Shown one piece after another: positions 35,988-45,514 of a DNA stretch of 64,000 nucleotides. The translations under genes and the position numbers were made by a program. The stretch is from Sphaerotilus microaerophilus (GTDB lineage Bacteria; Pseudomonadota; Gammaproteobacteria; Burkholderiales; Burkholderiaceae_C), in the NCBI RefSeq assembly GCF_023734135.1, contig NZ_AP025730.1:5084001-5148000 (forward strand). Direction: 5' to 3'. The notes beneath the pieces were generated by a model. That model ran no database searches and was not told the DNA's origin. It was given only the letters and a program-made list of their open reading frames with translations. How positions within the stretch are numbered: position 1 is the stretch's first letter; the number at the start of each line of letters is the position of its first letter.

Positions 35988-36314
35988 GGGGTACTGCCTC
36001 GGGTTGCGGTCGATGGGGCCATTGTTCGCAGCCGTTCGCCGCGTACGGGTATCGAGCTGCAAGGTGACATCCCCTTACGTCCCTGCACCCAGGCCCGACC
36101 GAACCCAACGGCGGGGAGCCCGCTCCGTGCGCTGCTGCACACTCTTTGCCCGCACGGTGGCCCGTGCTGCGCCACGGCATCGCCAACCGGACCGCCAGGC
36201 ACCCGGGTGACAGCCGGCCGGTGGGCGGTTGCGTTACAACTGGTCCCACGCTCCGGCAACATGCCGATGCAATCGCCAGCACCGCCGAAACATCCGACAC
36301 ACCCTCCGCAGCCC
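35988..36314. other. Intergenic region, 327 bases
   Basis: This divergent gap separates the copy 2 lipoprotein gene and the Old Yellow Enzyme gene. It must carry promoters for both, but I see no convincing -35/-10 pair or palindrome. An in-frame ATG at 36261 could extend the downstream enzyme by 18 residues; that extension (Pro/His-rich) does not look like the family N-terminus. Confidence 0.5.
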
Positions 36315-37412
36315 ATGACCGCAGCCCTGTTCTCGCCCTTCCACAGCACCCACCTGGACCTGCCGCACCGTGTGGTGATGGCACCGCTCACCCGCAACCG
36401 CGCGCCCGGCCAGGTGCCGAACGAGGCGATGGTCGAGTACTACCGCCAGCGCGCCAACCCGGACAGCGGCGCAGCGCTGATCGTCAGCGAGGGCACGCCG
36501 ATCAGCCCGCTGGCGCATGGCTACCTCGACACCCCGGGGATCTACACGCCCGAGCAGGTGGCCGGCTGGCGCCGCGTCACCGATGCGGTGCACGCCGAGG
36601 GCGGCAAGATCGTGACGCAGATCTGGCACGTGGGCCGCATCTCCCACAGCTCGCTGCTGCCCGGCGGCGCCCAGCCGGTGTCCGCCACCGCCCGGGCGGC
36701 CCAGAGCAAGACCTACATCGCCGGCGGCTTTGCCGACGTGTCCGCGCCGCGCGCGCTGCGCACCGAAGAGATCGCCGGCATCGTGGCCGACTACGCCCAC
36801 GCGGCGCGCTGCGCGGTGGAGGCCGGCTTCGACGGTGTCGAGATCCACGGCGCCAACGGCTACCTGGTCGAGCAGTTCCTGCGCGACCGCATCAACGACC
36901 GCACCGACGCCTACGGTGGCGCGATCGCCAACCGGGTGCGCTTCCTGGCCGAGGTGATGCAGGCGGTGGTGGGGGCCATCGGCGCCGCGCGCACCGCGAT
37001 CCGCCTCAGCCCGGTGACCCCCGCCAACGACGCCGCGCTGGACAGCGACCCGCAGGCGCTGTTCAACGCGGTGGGCGACATGCTCGGCGAGCTGGGCCTG
37101 CTGTATGTGCACGTCGTCGAGGGCCAGACCGGCGGCGCGCGCGACTACGCCCCCTTCGACTACGCCGCGCTGCGCCAGCGCTGCCGCAGCACCTGGATGG
37201 TCAACAACGGCTATGACCTGGCGATGGCCGAGGCGGCGGTGGCCGAGGGCCGCGCCGACCTGGTCGCCTTCGGCAAGGCCTTCATCGCCAACCCCGATCT
37301 GACGCTGCGCCTGCGCCAGGGCGCCCCGCTGAACAACGTGAACAGCGACACCCTCTACGGCGGCGGCACGGCCGGCTACCTGGACTACCCACGCTGGCAG
37401 CCGGCGGCCTGA
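36315..37412 (+). CDS. Old Yellow Enzyme-type NADH:flavin oxidoreductase
   Basis: The 365-residue FMN enzyme reduces activated alkenes or nitro compounds with NAD(P)H, like NemA. Landmarks are MAPLTRNRAPG at the N-terminus, QIWHVGRISH, the substrate-binding pair in GVEIHGANGYLVEQFLRD, and the C-terminal FMN-phosphate segment VAFGKAFIANPDL. The ATG at 36315 matches the usual family start (MTAALFSPF). It stands alone between the lipoprotein genes and rlpA. The physiological substrate is unknown; a role in xenobiotic or quinone detoxification is typical. Confidence 0.94.
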   Translation: MTAALFSPFHSTHLDLPHRVVMAPLTRNRAPGQVPNEAMVEYYRQRANPDSGAALIVSEGTPISPLAHGYLDTPGIYTPEQVAGWRRVTDAVHAEGGKIVTQIWHVGRISHSSLLPGGAQPVSATARAAQSKTYIAGGFADVSAPRALRTEEIAGIVADYAHAARCAVEAGFDGVEIHGANGYLVEQFLRDRINDRTDAYGGAIANRVRFLAEVMQAVVGAIGAARTAIRLSPVTPANDAALDSDPQALFNAVGDMLGELGLLYVHVVEGQTGGARDYAPFDYAALRQRCRSTWMVNNGYDLAMAEAAVAEGRADLVAFGKAFIANPDLTLRLRQGAPLNNVNSDTLYGGGTAGYLDYPRWQPAA

Positions 37413-37529
37413 TTTGTATCCAGCCCGTTGTTCGTGACCCAACGCACGTCCGGGGGATGCAAGCAGGCGTGACAGGTATTACAGTGCGGTTCCGTCGCTG
37501 AACGGCCCATAGCGGGCCCGGACCTTGCT

Positions 37530-38699
37530 TTGAGCCCTCGCCTGACCACCCCTCCCTCGCTTGCCGCCCGTCATCGCCGCCTGCCCTGGCTGGCTCAGCT
37601 GACGTTGGCGCTGGTCACGTGGGCCGGGCCGGGCTGGGCGGCGCCCGCCGACGAGGCCTCGGCGGCCCCACCGCCCGCAGCGAACCGCCTGCTCGACGCG
37701 CCGGACCCCGAGCCGGTGGTCGAGCCCATCCGCAGCGGCGGCCCGAACAAGCCCTACGCCGTGGGCGACCAGATCTACGTGCCCGACACCGAGGACCGTG
37801 CTGACCGTCAGGTCGGCCTGGCCTCCTGGTATGCCCACAAGTTCCACGGCCGGCGCACCGCCAGCGGCGAGGTTTACAACCTCTGGGGCATGACGGCCGC
37901 GCACGTCACCCTGCCGATCCCGAGCTACGCCCGCATCCGCAACCCGAAGAACGGCCGCACGGTGATCGTGCGCATCAACGACCGCGGGCCCTTTGCGCAC
38001 AACCGCGTCATCGACCTGTCCTGGGCGGCGGCGGCCAAGCTCGACCTGCTGCGCAACGTCGGCACCGTCGAGATCGAGCGCATCACCGAAGACGAAATCC
38101 GCAGCGGCCGCTGGAAGGCCGGTGCCGATGCGGCCGATGCCCCGGTGACCTACGAGATCGCCGGCGGTGAACGCCTGGGCAACACCAACCTGGCCCAGCT
38201 CGCCAGGCTCGGCCCCTTCGCCCCACTCGCCCCGGCCGCCCGCAAGCCGGCCGGCAAGGCCGCCAAGGCAGGCAAGGCCGGCCCGGCGGGTACGCCCGAG
38301 CCCACCGGCGCGCCGGACGGGATCCCCGAGGCCACGCTGGCCCTGGCCACCCCCGCCGCAATCACCTCCGCCGCCACCACCACCGCACCGGCCGCAACTC
38401 CGGCCGCCGCCAGCGCCGCCCTGAAAACGCTGCGCAGCGAGCGCGCCGGCACCCAGGCCGCACGCGGCTGGTGGCTGCAGCTGGGCGCCTTCAAGAGCCA
38501 GGACAGCGCCGACGGCTTCTACCAGCGCCTGGGCGGCCTGCTCAAGGGGCTGGACCCGCTGCTGACCATGTTCCAGGAAACCCAGCAGCACATGGTGCAG
38601 GCCGGCCCCTTCGACACCCGCGAGGAAGCCGCCCGCTTCGGCACCCGCCTGCGCGAACTGCTCACCGGCCTGACGCCCACGCTGGTCGAGCGCAAGTGA
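37530..38699 (+). CDS. rlpA: RlpA-family septal ring lytic transglycosylase
   Basis: The 389-residue protein begins with a TTG start and a signal segment ([19 protein letters not shown]). A double-psi beta-barrel with [19 protein letters not shown] and [17 protein letters not shown] follows, which is the RlpA catalytic domain acting on peptidoglycan lacking stem peptides. A long Ala/Pro/Gly linker leads to a C-terminal SPOR domain ([18 protein letters not shown]) that targets denuded septal glycan. No lipobox cysteine is visible, so it may be soluble or periplasm-anchored. It is convergent with murB. Confidence 0.9.
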   Translation: MSPRLTTPPSLAARHRRLPWLAQLTLALVTWAGPGWAAPADEASAAPPPAANRLLDAPDPEPVVEPIRSGGPNKPYAVGDQIYVPDTEDRADRQVGLASWYAHKFHGRRTASGEVYNLWGMTAAHVTLPIPSYARIRNPKNGRTVIVRINDRGPFAHNRVIDLSWAAAAKLDLLRNVGTVEIERITEDEIRSGRWKAGADAADAPVTYEIAGGERLGNTNLAQLARLGPFAPLAPAARKPAGKAAKAGKAGPAGTPEPTGAPDGIPEATLALATPAAITSAATTTAPAATPAAASAALKTLRSERAGTQAARGWWLQLGAFKSQDSADGFYQRLGGLLKGLDPLLTMFQETQQHMVQAGPFDTREEAARFGTRLRELLTGLTPTLVERK

Positions 38700-38704
38700 C
38701 CTCT

Positions 38705-38730
38705 GCGCCGTCAGGCGCAACGGGGGTGGT
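38705..38730. repeat. Hairpin repeat element, copy A
   Basis: GCGCC-GTCA-GGCGC forms a 5-bp stem with a 4-base loop, followed by CAACGGGGGTGG. The same string occurs at 48921-48945 and, in variant form, at 63011-63034. In all three places it directly follows the stop codon of a minus-strand gene, here murB. Confidence 0.7.
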
Positions 38731-39756
38731 TCAAATCACGATCGGCTCGGGTTCGAGCCGGATGCCGAACCGGCCGTAGACGCTCTCCTGGATCGCCCGC
38801 GCCAGCGTCATCACCTCGCCCCCGCGCGCCCCGCCACGGTTGACCAGCACCAGCGCCTGCCGCTCGTACACGCCCGCGGCGCCCACGCTCTTGCCCTTCC
38901 AGCCGCAGGCGTCGATCAGCCAGCCGGCCGCCAGCTTGAACTGGCCGTCCGCCATCGGGTAGTGCACCAGGTGCGGGTCGCGCGCGATGATGTCGCGGCA
39001 CTGCTCGGGCGTGACCACCGGGTTCTTGAAGAAGCTGCCGGCGTTGCCGATCACCGCCGGGTCGGGCAGCTTGGCACGGCGGATCTCGCAGACCCAGTCG
39101 AACACCTGCCGCGCGCTCGGCAGCCGACCCTCGATGAAGCCGGCGTCCTCGCACTTGCGCTGCAGGTCCAGGTACTCCAGCACCGGCCGCCAGGGCCGCG
39201 GCAGGCGCAGGCGCACCCGCGTGATCACGCTCTTGCCGGCCAGGTCCTGCTTGAACACGCTGTCGCGGTAGCCGAATCGGCAGCGCATGCGGTCCAGCGT
39301 GATCGCCCGGCCCGAGACCAGGTCCACCGCGTCGAGCGAATCGAAGCGGTCCGCCAGCTCCAGCCCGTAGGCGCCGATGTTCTGCACCGGCGCTGCGCCC
39401 ACCGTGCCGGGGATCAGCGCCAGGTTCTCCAGCCCGCCCAGGCCCTGGTCGAGCGTCCAGGCCACCAGGTCGTGCCAGCGCTCGCCCGCCCCGGCCTCGA
39501 CGATCACCGCGTCGGCGCGCTCTTCCACGATGCGCAGGCCGCGGATCTCCACCTTCAGCACGGTGGCCGCCAGGTCGCGGGTGAACACGATGTTGCTGCC
39601 GCCGCCCAGGATGAACTTGGGCGAGCGGCCCAGCTCGGGGTGGTCGACGACGCGGCGCACGTCGGCCGCCTCCTCGATGTGCACGAGGGTGGCCGCCACC
39701 GCGGGCAGGCCGAAGGTGTTGCAGTCCTGGAGATTAACGCCGGTTTCGATGCGCAT
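38731..39756 (-). CDS. murB: UDP-N-acetylenolpyruvoylglucosamine reductase
   Basis: The 341-residue FAD enzyme completes UDP-MurNAc synthesis for peptidoglycan. It has the N-terminal [10 protein letters not shown], the FAD-binding [10 protein letters not shown], the [22 protein letters not shown] stretch, and the catalytic serine region [11 protein letters not shown]. The C-terminal [12 protein letters not shown] is also standard. It diverges from yajQ with a 54-base gap. A GAAAATTCT sequence six bases ahead of the ATG could be a -10 region, which would make the message almost leaderless. Confidence 0.96.
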   Translation of the reverse strand: MRIETGVNLQDCNTFGLPAVAATLVHIEEAADVRRVVDHPELGRSPKFILGGGSNIVFTRDLAATVLKVEIRGLRIVEERADAVIVEAGAGERWHDLVAWTLDQGLGGLENLALIPGTVGAAPVQNIGAYGLELADRFDSLDAVDLVSGRAITLDRMRCRFGYRDSVFKQDLAGKSVITRVRLRLPRPWRPVLEYLDLQRKCEDAGFIEGRLPSARQVFDWVCEIRRAKLPDPAVIGNAGSFFKNPVVTPEQCRDIIARDPHLVHYPMADGQFKLAAGWLIDACGWKGKSVGAAGVYERQALVLVNRGGARGGEVMTLARAIQESVYGRFGIRLEPEPIVI

Positions 39757-39810
39757 GGCAGAATTTTCACCGATCCCACACCAAGCCCCTCCAGGGCAGA
39801 GAGCCGCACC

Positions 39811-40299
39811 ATGCCCAGCTTCGACACCGTCCTCGAACCCAACCTCGTCGAGGTCAAGAACGCCATCGATCAGTCCAACAAAGAAATCGGCACCCGCTTC
39901 GACTTCAAGGGCAGCGACGCCCGCATCGAGCAGAAGGACAAGGAGCTGACGCTGCATGCCGACAACGACTTCCAGCTCCAGCAGGTCACCGACATCCTGC
40001 TGGCCAAGATGAGCAAGCGCGGCGTGGACATCCGCTTCCTGGACACCAGCGCCAAGCCCGAGAAGATGAGCCACGACAAGCTCAAGCAGAAGGTGATCGT
40101 CAAGGCCGGCATCGAGAGCGACGTGGCCAAGAAGATCCAGAAGGCCATCAAGGACAGCAAGATGAAGGTCCAGGCCAGCATCCAGGGCGACACCGTGCGC
40201 GTCACCGGCGCCAAGCGCGACGACCTGCAGGCCGCGATGGCGCTGCTGAAGAAGGAGATCGACGACATGCCGCTGAGCTTCAACAACTTCAGGGATTGA
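39811..40299 (+). CDS. yajQ: YajQ-family nucleotide-binding protein
   Basis: The 162-residue protein starts [20 protein letters not shown] and contains [14 protein letters not shown] and [12 protein letters not shown], which are diagnostic of YajQ (UPF0234). Members in Xanthomonas and relatives bind cyclic di-GMP and act with transcription factors; E. coli YajQ binds nucleic acid or nucleotides. Which role applies here is unknown. Its last 11 bases overlap the end of the convergent ParE-like toxin gene. Confidence 0.95.
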   Translation: MPSFDTVLEPNLVEVKNAIDQSNKEIGTRFDFKGSDARIEQKDKELTLHADNDFQLQQVTDILLAKMSKRGVDIRFLDTSAKPEKMSHDKLKQKVIVKAGIESDVAKKIQKAIKDSKMKVQASIQGDTVRVTGAKRDDLQAAMALLKKEIDDMPLSFNNFRD

Positions 40300-40627
40300 G
40301 GGGCGGAAGCTCTTCGCCGAAAAAATCCTGCCGGAAGCGCCCGATCTGGTGCATGCGCTCGTGCAGGATCGTCACGATGCCGATGTCGCCGTCCGACAGC
40401 CACTTCCAGTACATGAAGTGGCGCTCGTAGCGAAAGAAGAAACCTTCCACGCCGAACTCCGCCGGCACGGGCCGAGAGGCCACGCCACGGGACTCGATGC
40501 GCTCGAAGGCCTCGAACAGCCCAGTGATGTAGCGCTCGGCTTGGGCGTCTCCCCAGCGATCACGCGTGTAGCGATAGATCTCATCCAGCCGCCAGGACGC
40601 CGCCTCCTGGATACGGATCGCCGGCAT
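40289..40627 (-). CDS. RelE/ParE-family toxin
   Basis: The 112-residue basic protein has the ParE fold pattern: an N-terminal helical part ([22 protein letters not shown]), then [18 protein letters not shown] and a final strand [12 protein letters not shown]. ParE-type toxins poison gyrase, RelE-type toxins cut mRNA; sequence alone does not decide. It follows its antitoxin gene by three bases. The stop region overlaps the convergent yajQ end by 11 bases, so the pair was probably inserted or has settled next to yajQ. Confidence 0.85.
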   Translation of the reverse strand: MPAIRIQEAASWRLDEIYRYTRDRWGDAQAERYITGLFEAFERIESRGVASRPVPAEFGVEGFFFRYERHFMYWKWLSDGDIGIVTILHERMHQIGRFRQDFFGEELPPLNP

Positions 40628-40630
40628 CGC

Positions 40631-40903
40631 TCAAGCCCCTTTCGGGCCTGAGCGGGCGTTGCGCGCCAGCACATCCGCAGCCGTCAAGGGTCGGTAAGCG
40701 GACTCCGGTGCGGCAAAGGCGTGGGCCAGTTCGGCCCGCAGCCGCTCGAAGTTCGCTTGCTCGGAGCGCTCCATGTCACGCCGGATGAGGTCGCGCAGGT
40801 ACTCGCTCACGTTGTCGTAGGCGCCGTTTTCACTCACATTGGCAGCGACAAAGTCGCTGAGCGTGGCGTTGAGGCGCACGGTCATCGTGGTGGTCTGGGT
40901 CAT
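40631..40903 (-). CDS. ParD/CopG-like ribbon-helix-helix antitoxin
   Basis: The 90-residue protein has an N-terminal ribbon-helix-helix (TMTVRLNATLSDFVAANV, then VSEYLRDLIRRD) used to bind its own operator. A C-terminal tail follows that would wrap the toxin. I chose the ATG at 40903; an upstream extension would be unrelated. It is the first gene of the toxin-antitoxin operon. An AT-rich block at 40936-40960, unusual for this window, lies just upstream and probably holds promoter and operator. Confidence 0.85.
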   Translation of the reverse strand: MTQTTTMTVRLNATLSDFVAANVSENGAYDNVSEYLRDLIRRDMERSEQANFERLRAELAHAFAAPESAYRPLTAADVLARNARSGPKGA

Positions 40904-40935
40904 GGCGGAGTCTGCCTCTGGGTGAGCGATGTCTT

Positions 40936-40960
40936 CAATATACTGAAATATCAATACAGA
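40936..40960 (-). promoter_or_regulatory. AT-rich promoter/operator region of the toxin-antitoxin operon
   Basis: TATACTGAAATATCAATA is far more AT-rich than its surroundings and contains repeated ATA/TAT triplets in partial symmetry. It lies about 35 bases before the antitoxin ATG. The TATATT read on the minus strand could serve as a -10 element, and the antitoxin would be expected to bind here. Confidence 0.4.
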
Positions 40961-40986
40961 CGCCGGGTTGAATCCTTCGCCCGAAC

Positions 40987-42477
40987 CTACCGCTCCCCCT
41001 TCGCCTCCCACGCCACCCGCCGCGCAAACGCCTTCGAGCGCCAGCGGATCATCCGCCGCCACGGCTCGAACCAGCCGACCCGCCGCCACCCCGGCCCGCG
41101 CTGCGCCGGGCTGGCGTCCGGCCACCAGGGAATCGGTAGCCAGTCGTGGTCGGCATCGTCACGCAGCTCACGCGCGTTGTTGATCCAGCTGTCCAGCCGC
41201 TCGAAGGGCTCGCGCGTCTCCAGACGCCAGCGGCACCAGGTGTCGTCGATGTGGGTCACGTCGCGCCAGCCGGCCCAGATCACCGCCTTCGCCTCGCTCC
41301 ACTCGACGCCTCGCTGAGCGGCGATGCGGCACAGCCGCGCTCGGATCACCTCCACCGCCTGGCGGACCTCGTCGGGCCACTGCGGCGCATCCGGGTGCAC
41401 CGGTTCGGCCAGCCAGTCCAGCTCCATCGGGTGCTCACGGTGCCAGGAGAAGTGAACCAGCTTGCCGGCCCTGCGGCTGAACAGCAGGGTACTCAGGTCC
41501 CGCGCGGCCCCGTGCAGCCAGCCCTTGGGCCGATCGAACCACAGCGCCGGCTGCACACCCAGGCCGTGCGCCCGCTCCAGGTGCCGCGCCAGCGACCGCA
41601 GCAGGGGCGCGCTGTCGGCCTGCAGGCGCCAGCGCAGATCCTCGCGCGCCGCCACCACGCGCCGCAAGGTGTAGTAAGCGGCCGGGAAGTCGCTGTCGTC
41701 CTTCTGCCCTTCCCAGGGCTGCAGCCACAGCAGGGGCCATTGCGGGTCGATGCCGGCCGGCAGCTCGGCCCGCGCCCGTGCCAGCCCCACCAGCGCGGCC
41801 GGGCTGCGCCACTGCCAGATCCGCGTGGCCCAGGCCGCCAGGCGGCGGCGACGGCGCGCCGTTTCCTCACCCGCCGGCGCCTGCACCGGCTGCTTGCGCA
41901 CATCTCCCGCCGTCCGGGGTGCATCCGGGCGGGCGACCAGCGAGCCGGTCCAGGCCATCCAGGCCGGCAGGGCCAGCGCCGGCCCCCGGAACAGCGGGTG
42001 CAGCACCTCGCAGCGCATCGGCGCGGCGCCCAGCGCCTCGCGCTCGACCAGCCGCTGTGCCAGCAGCCGCAGGTGCCCGGCCCGGCGCGCAGCCACGCAG
42101 GCCTGCCAGCGGCGCCGCAGCGCCTCGTCCAACCCTGCGTCGTCGAGCTGCCAGGGGCTGAAGGGGCGATCCAGGCGCTCCCGGGCGCGGTCGTGCAGCC
42201 GGCAGGCGCGCTCCCACTCCTCGAGTGCAATGCGCCGAAGCGCCGGGAAGTCACCGTCCGCATACACCAGCAGCTCGCCATCGACGCGACGAACCACGGC
42301 CACCGGGGTATCGAAGGGCGCCAGGATGCAAGGCGTGCCGTGCGCCAACCCAGGGGTGTCCGCCAGCCTCCCGACAAATTCGATCCGCCCCAGCGCGCTC
42401 AGCTTTCCCCAGTACGGGTCGGACGAATCGCCACAGGTCACCGTGTCCCCAACCTGCCACTCCCACGCTTCGTTCAT
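40987..42477 (-). CDS. Unrecognised 496-residue protein beside methyltransferase
   Basis: I do not recognise a family. The N-terminus (EWQVGDTVTCGDSSDPYWGK and FVGRLADTPGLAHGTPCILA) looks like a small beta-barrel, and much of the rest is Arg- and Trp-rich helix (RRRWQACVAARRAGHLRLLAQ, WRRMIRWRSKAFARR). No signal peptide or membrane segment is visible, so it is probably cytoplasmic and perhaps nucleic-acid binding. GGGAG lies six bases before the ATG at 42477; an ATG at 42483 is also possible. It is divergent from the methyltransferase gene and shares with it a control region containing a perfect palindrome. Confidence 0.7.
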   Translation of the reverse strand: MNEAWEWQVGDTVTCGDSSDPYWGKLSALGRIEFVGRLADTPGLAHGTPCILAPFDTPVAVVRRVDGELLVYADGDFPALRRIALEEWERACRLHDRARERLDRPFSPWQLDDAGLDEALRRRWQACVAARRAGHLRLLAQRLVEREALGAAPMRCEVLHPLFRGPALALPAWMAWTGSLVARPDAPRTAGDVRKQPVQAPAGEETARRRRRLAAWATRIWQWRSPAALVGLARARAELPAGIDPQWPLLWLQPWEGQKDDSDFPAAYYTLRRVVAAREDLRWRLQADSAPLLRSLARHLERAHGLGVQPALWFDRPKGWLHGAARDLSTLLFSRRAGKLVHFSWHREHPMELDWLAEPVHPDAPQWPDEVRQAVEVIRARLCRIAAQRGVEWSEAKAVIWAGWRDVTHIDDTWCRWRLETREPFERLDSWINNARELRDDADHDWLPIPWWPDASPAQRGPGWRRVGWFEPWRRMIRWRSKAFARRVAWEAKGER

Positions 42478-42527
42478 GTGCATCTCCCGCGTCGTGTTGC
42501 TTCGAAACCGGATTCTTCCGCAGCACT

Positions 42528-42544
42528 GGCTCACCTGGTGAGCC
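42528..42544. promoter_or_regulatory. Perfect 8-bp-arm palindrome in divergent control region
   Basis: GGCTCACCTGGTGAGCC is perfectly symmetrical around one central T. It lies 41 bases before the methyltransferase ATG and 51 bases before the divergent unknown gene. It could be an operator for a regulator of the locus, or a short hairpin in the leader. Confidence 0.5.
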
Positions 42545-42997
42545 CATCGAGGCACAGACTGGTCACAGTCCACCACAAACCGCCATGAACACCCATCCAC
42601 CCCGCTTCACCCGCCAGCGCATCGACTCGCCGCATGTCATCACCTTCTGCGCCGAGATGGGCGCGCTGCTGCTGGCCGCCCGGGCACGCCAGCGCAACCC
42701 GCAACGCGGCGCAGCGCGTGAGACCGCCCGGGACCCGGCGCAGCGGTTGAACGGCGACATCGCCGAGCTGATGCAGGCCGTGAAGACCTACGCCGAGACG
42801 ATGCAACGCATCCGCAGCCGCATCCTGGCGCCCGAGATCGCCTTGTCCGGCGAGCCGCAGGCCACCTTCGACCAGTGCCGGCTTGCACTTTCTTTCTGGC
42901 AACACCGCAGTGAACGCGCTCGCGCCGAACAATGGCGCGAGCGCAGCGACCCGGCCCCCTTCGCCCTGGCCGCCTGCTGGGACAGCCTGATCGCCCA

Positions 42998-43029
42998 GGC
43001 GCTGGACGGCCTGGAAGGCGCTGGACGGC
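42998..43029 (+). repeat. Imperfect 19-base duplication causing first frameshift
   Basis: GGCGCTGGACGGC occurs at 42998-43010 and again at 43017-43029, a 19-base step. Deleting one step joins LIAQALDG to RKRTDRLEEARAELRRF in a single frame leading into motif I. Since 19 leaves a remainder of one on division by three, the duplication alone explains the shift. Confidence 0.85.
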
Positions 43030-44193
43030 AGGAAGCGCACCGACCGGCTCGAAGAGGCCCGCGCCGAGCTGCGGCGCTTCCACCACCGGCTGTGCACCCT
43101 GCGCGTGCTGGACCCGGCCTGCGGCAGCGGCAACTTCCTGTACGTGACGCTGGAGCACCTCAAGCGCCTGGAGGCCGAGGTGCTGGATGCGCTGGCCGCC
43201 CTGGGCGACACGCAGAGCCGCCTGGGCCTGGAGGGCGAGACGGTGACGCTGCAGCAGTTCCTGGGCATCGAGCTGAACCCGCGCGCGGCGGCGCTGGCCG
43301 AGCTGGTGCTGTGGATCGGCTGGCTGCAGTGGCAGATCCGCAGCTTCGGCAACCAGAGCGTGGCCGAGCCGGTGGTGCACGACTACCGCAACATCGAATG
43401 CCGGGATGCGGTGCTGGCCTGGGACGCGCAGGAGCCGGCCTGCGGGGCGGACGGGAAGTTGTTGACGCGCTGGGATGGCCGCACGAAGAAGCGCCATCCG
43501 GTCACCGGCAAGGAGGTGCCGGACGAGGCGGCGCAGGTGCCGCAGTGGCGCTACCTGAACCCACGTGCCGCCGATTGGCCGCAGGCCGACTTCATCATCG
43601 GCAACCCGCCCTTCATCGGCGCCGGGCCGATGCGCGAGTCGCTGGGCGACGGCTACGTGGAGGCCCTGCGCGCCAGCTGGCCGGCCGTGCCCGACAGCGC
43701 CGACTTCGTGATGTTCTGGTGGGCCAAGGCCGCCGCCGAGGTGCGCGCCGGGCGGGCGCAGCGGCTGGGGCTGATCACCACCAAGGCCATCTGGCAGACC
43801 TTCAACCGCCGTGTGGTGGAGGCGGCGCTGGCCAGTGATGTCGCCCATCTCACTTTTGCGATTCCCAACCACCCCTGGGTGGACAGCGCCGACGGCGCGG
43901 CGGTGCGCATCGCGATGACGGTGCTGGCGCCCGGCGCTGCCCCCGGCAAGCTGGTGACGGTCACCGCCGAGCACGAAACCGACAGCGGCGAGGTACAGGT
44001 CGAGCTGGCCGAGCGCAGTGGCGTTCTGCACGCCGACCTGCACATCGGCGCGAACGTGACCGCCGCCCGGCCGCTGCGCGCCAACTTGGGCATCTCCTCG
44101 CGCGGCGTTTCGTTGCACGGTGCGGGCTTCATCGTGACACCAGCGGAGGCACTGGCCCTGCTGCCAGGCGCCAGCTTGGCAAATGAGGGTTTA

Positions 44194-44204
44194 CCCCCCC
44201 CCCC
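44194..44204 (+). repeat. C11 homopolymer tract causing second frameshift
   Basis: Eleven consecutive C residues separate two frames of the methyltransferase gene. With 10 or 13 C the reading would pass from GLPPP directly into RNSSVIRAYRNGRDLTDRP, which is the conserved continuation. Long C tracts inside methyltransferase genes are a classic slipped-strand phase-variation device. Confidence 0.85.
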
Positions 44205-45514
44205 GCAATTCCAGCGTCATTCGCGCATACCGCAACGGCCGGGACCTGACCGACCGGCCGCGCGGTGTGCAGGTGATCGATCTGTTCGGGCTCACGGCTG
44301 AAGACGTGCGCTCCCGCTACCCGGCGGTCTACCAGTGGGTCGCGGAACGAGTGAAGCCGGAGCGGGATGCCAAGGCGCAGAGCAAGGACGGCGCCGCCTA
44401 CGCTCGGCTGTGGTGGCTGTTCGGCAAGCCGCGCCAGGAACTGCGTGCGTATCTCTCCGGTTTGCCGCGCTACATCGCCACCGTCGAAACCTCCAAGCAC
44501 CGACACTTCCAGTTCCTCAGCATGGACGTGCTGCCGGACAACAAGCTGGTTGCCATCGCGCTGAGTGACGCGCTGCACCTGGGCGTGCTATCCAGCGCCG
44601 TGCACGTCGACTGGGCGCTGGCCACCGGCAGCCGGCTGGGCGTCGGCAACGACCCGGTCTACGTCAAGACACGCTGCCTGGAGACCTTCCCGTTCCCGGA
44701 CGCCACCGACGACGACACCGGCCTGACGCCCGCGCTGGCCGAGCGCATCCGCACGCTGGCCGAGCAGATCGACGCGCACCGCAAGGCGCGGCAGGCGGCG
44801 CACGAAGCGGTCACCCTCACCGGCCTGTACAACGTGCTGGCCAAGCTACGCCGCGGCGAGGCGCTGACCGCCAAGGAGAAGGCGCTGCACAGCCAGGGCC
44901 TGGTCGGCGTGCTGCAAAGCCTGCACGACGAGCTGGACGCCGCGGTGCTCGCCGCCTACGGCTGGAGCGACCTGGGCCCCGTGCCCTGGTCCGACGACGC
45001 CGCCCACGCCGCCTGGACCGAGGCGCTGCTGGAGCGGCTGGTGGCGCTGAACGCGCGCCGCGCCGCCGAGGAGGCCGCGGGAACGGTGCGCTGGCTGCGC
45101 CCGGACTCCCAGAACCCGCAGCGCTACAGCGCCGCGGCCGGCGTGGACCCCGCACCGACCGAGCAGCCGGCACTGATCGAGCCGGCGCAGGAGGCAGCCG
45201 ACCCGGACGAAACCACCGCCGCCACCCCAGCCGCCACCCCGGCCGCAAACGCCGCAGCCCCCGCCCGCCAGCCCTGGCCGAGCGACCTCAAGGCCCAGCT
45301 GCGCGCCGTGGCCGAACTGCTCGCCGCCAGCCCCGCCGGCCTGAGCGAGGCGCAGATCGCCGAACGCTTCACCGCCCGCGGCGCCTGGAAGAAGCGCCTG
45401 GCCGACGTGCTGGCCACGCTGGAAGCGGTGGCGCGGGCGCGCTGCGAGGACGGGCGCTGGCGGGGGGTGTGAGGGCGACCGGAAGAAAACCCAAGCGCTC
45501 AGGTTCCTGATAGC

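Larger units (their letters stand above)
42585..45472 (+). pseudogene. MmeI-like class I DNA methyltransferase, split in three frames
   Basis: The SAM motif LDPACGSGNFLYV, the catalytic NPPFIG and the target-recognition segment (RNGRDLTDRPRGVQVIDLFGL) are those of MmeI-like adenine methyltransferases. The start lies in one frame to about 43010, motif I to the C-tract lies in a second, and the remainder from about 44204 in a third. Removing 19 bases at the duplication (42998-43029) and one C of the C11 tract gives 956 codons with no stop. Motif I would then be near residue 170, so the nuclease-containing N-terminus of MmeI-type enzymes is absent. Either a phase-variable orphan methyltransferase or a recent pseudogene; sequencing error at the C-tract is also possible. 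Confidence 0.8.

Noticed and set aside
33516..36300. Very long open frame on the plus strand opposite the two lipoprotein genes
   Set aside because: It is antisense to two clear lipoprotein genes, has low-complexity Arg/Gly/Val composition and no domain. Only its last part, the Old Yellow Enzyme, is real.
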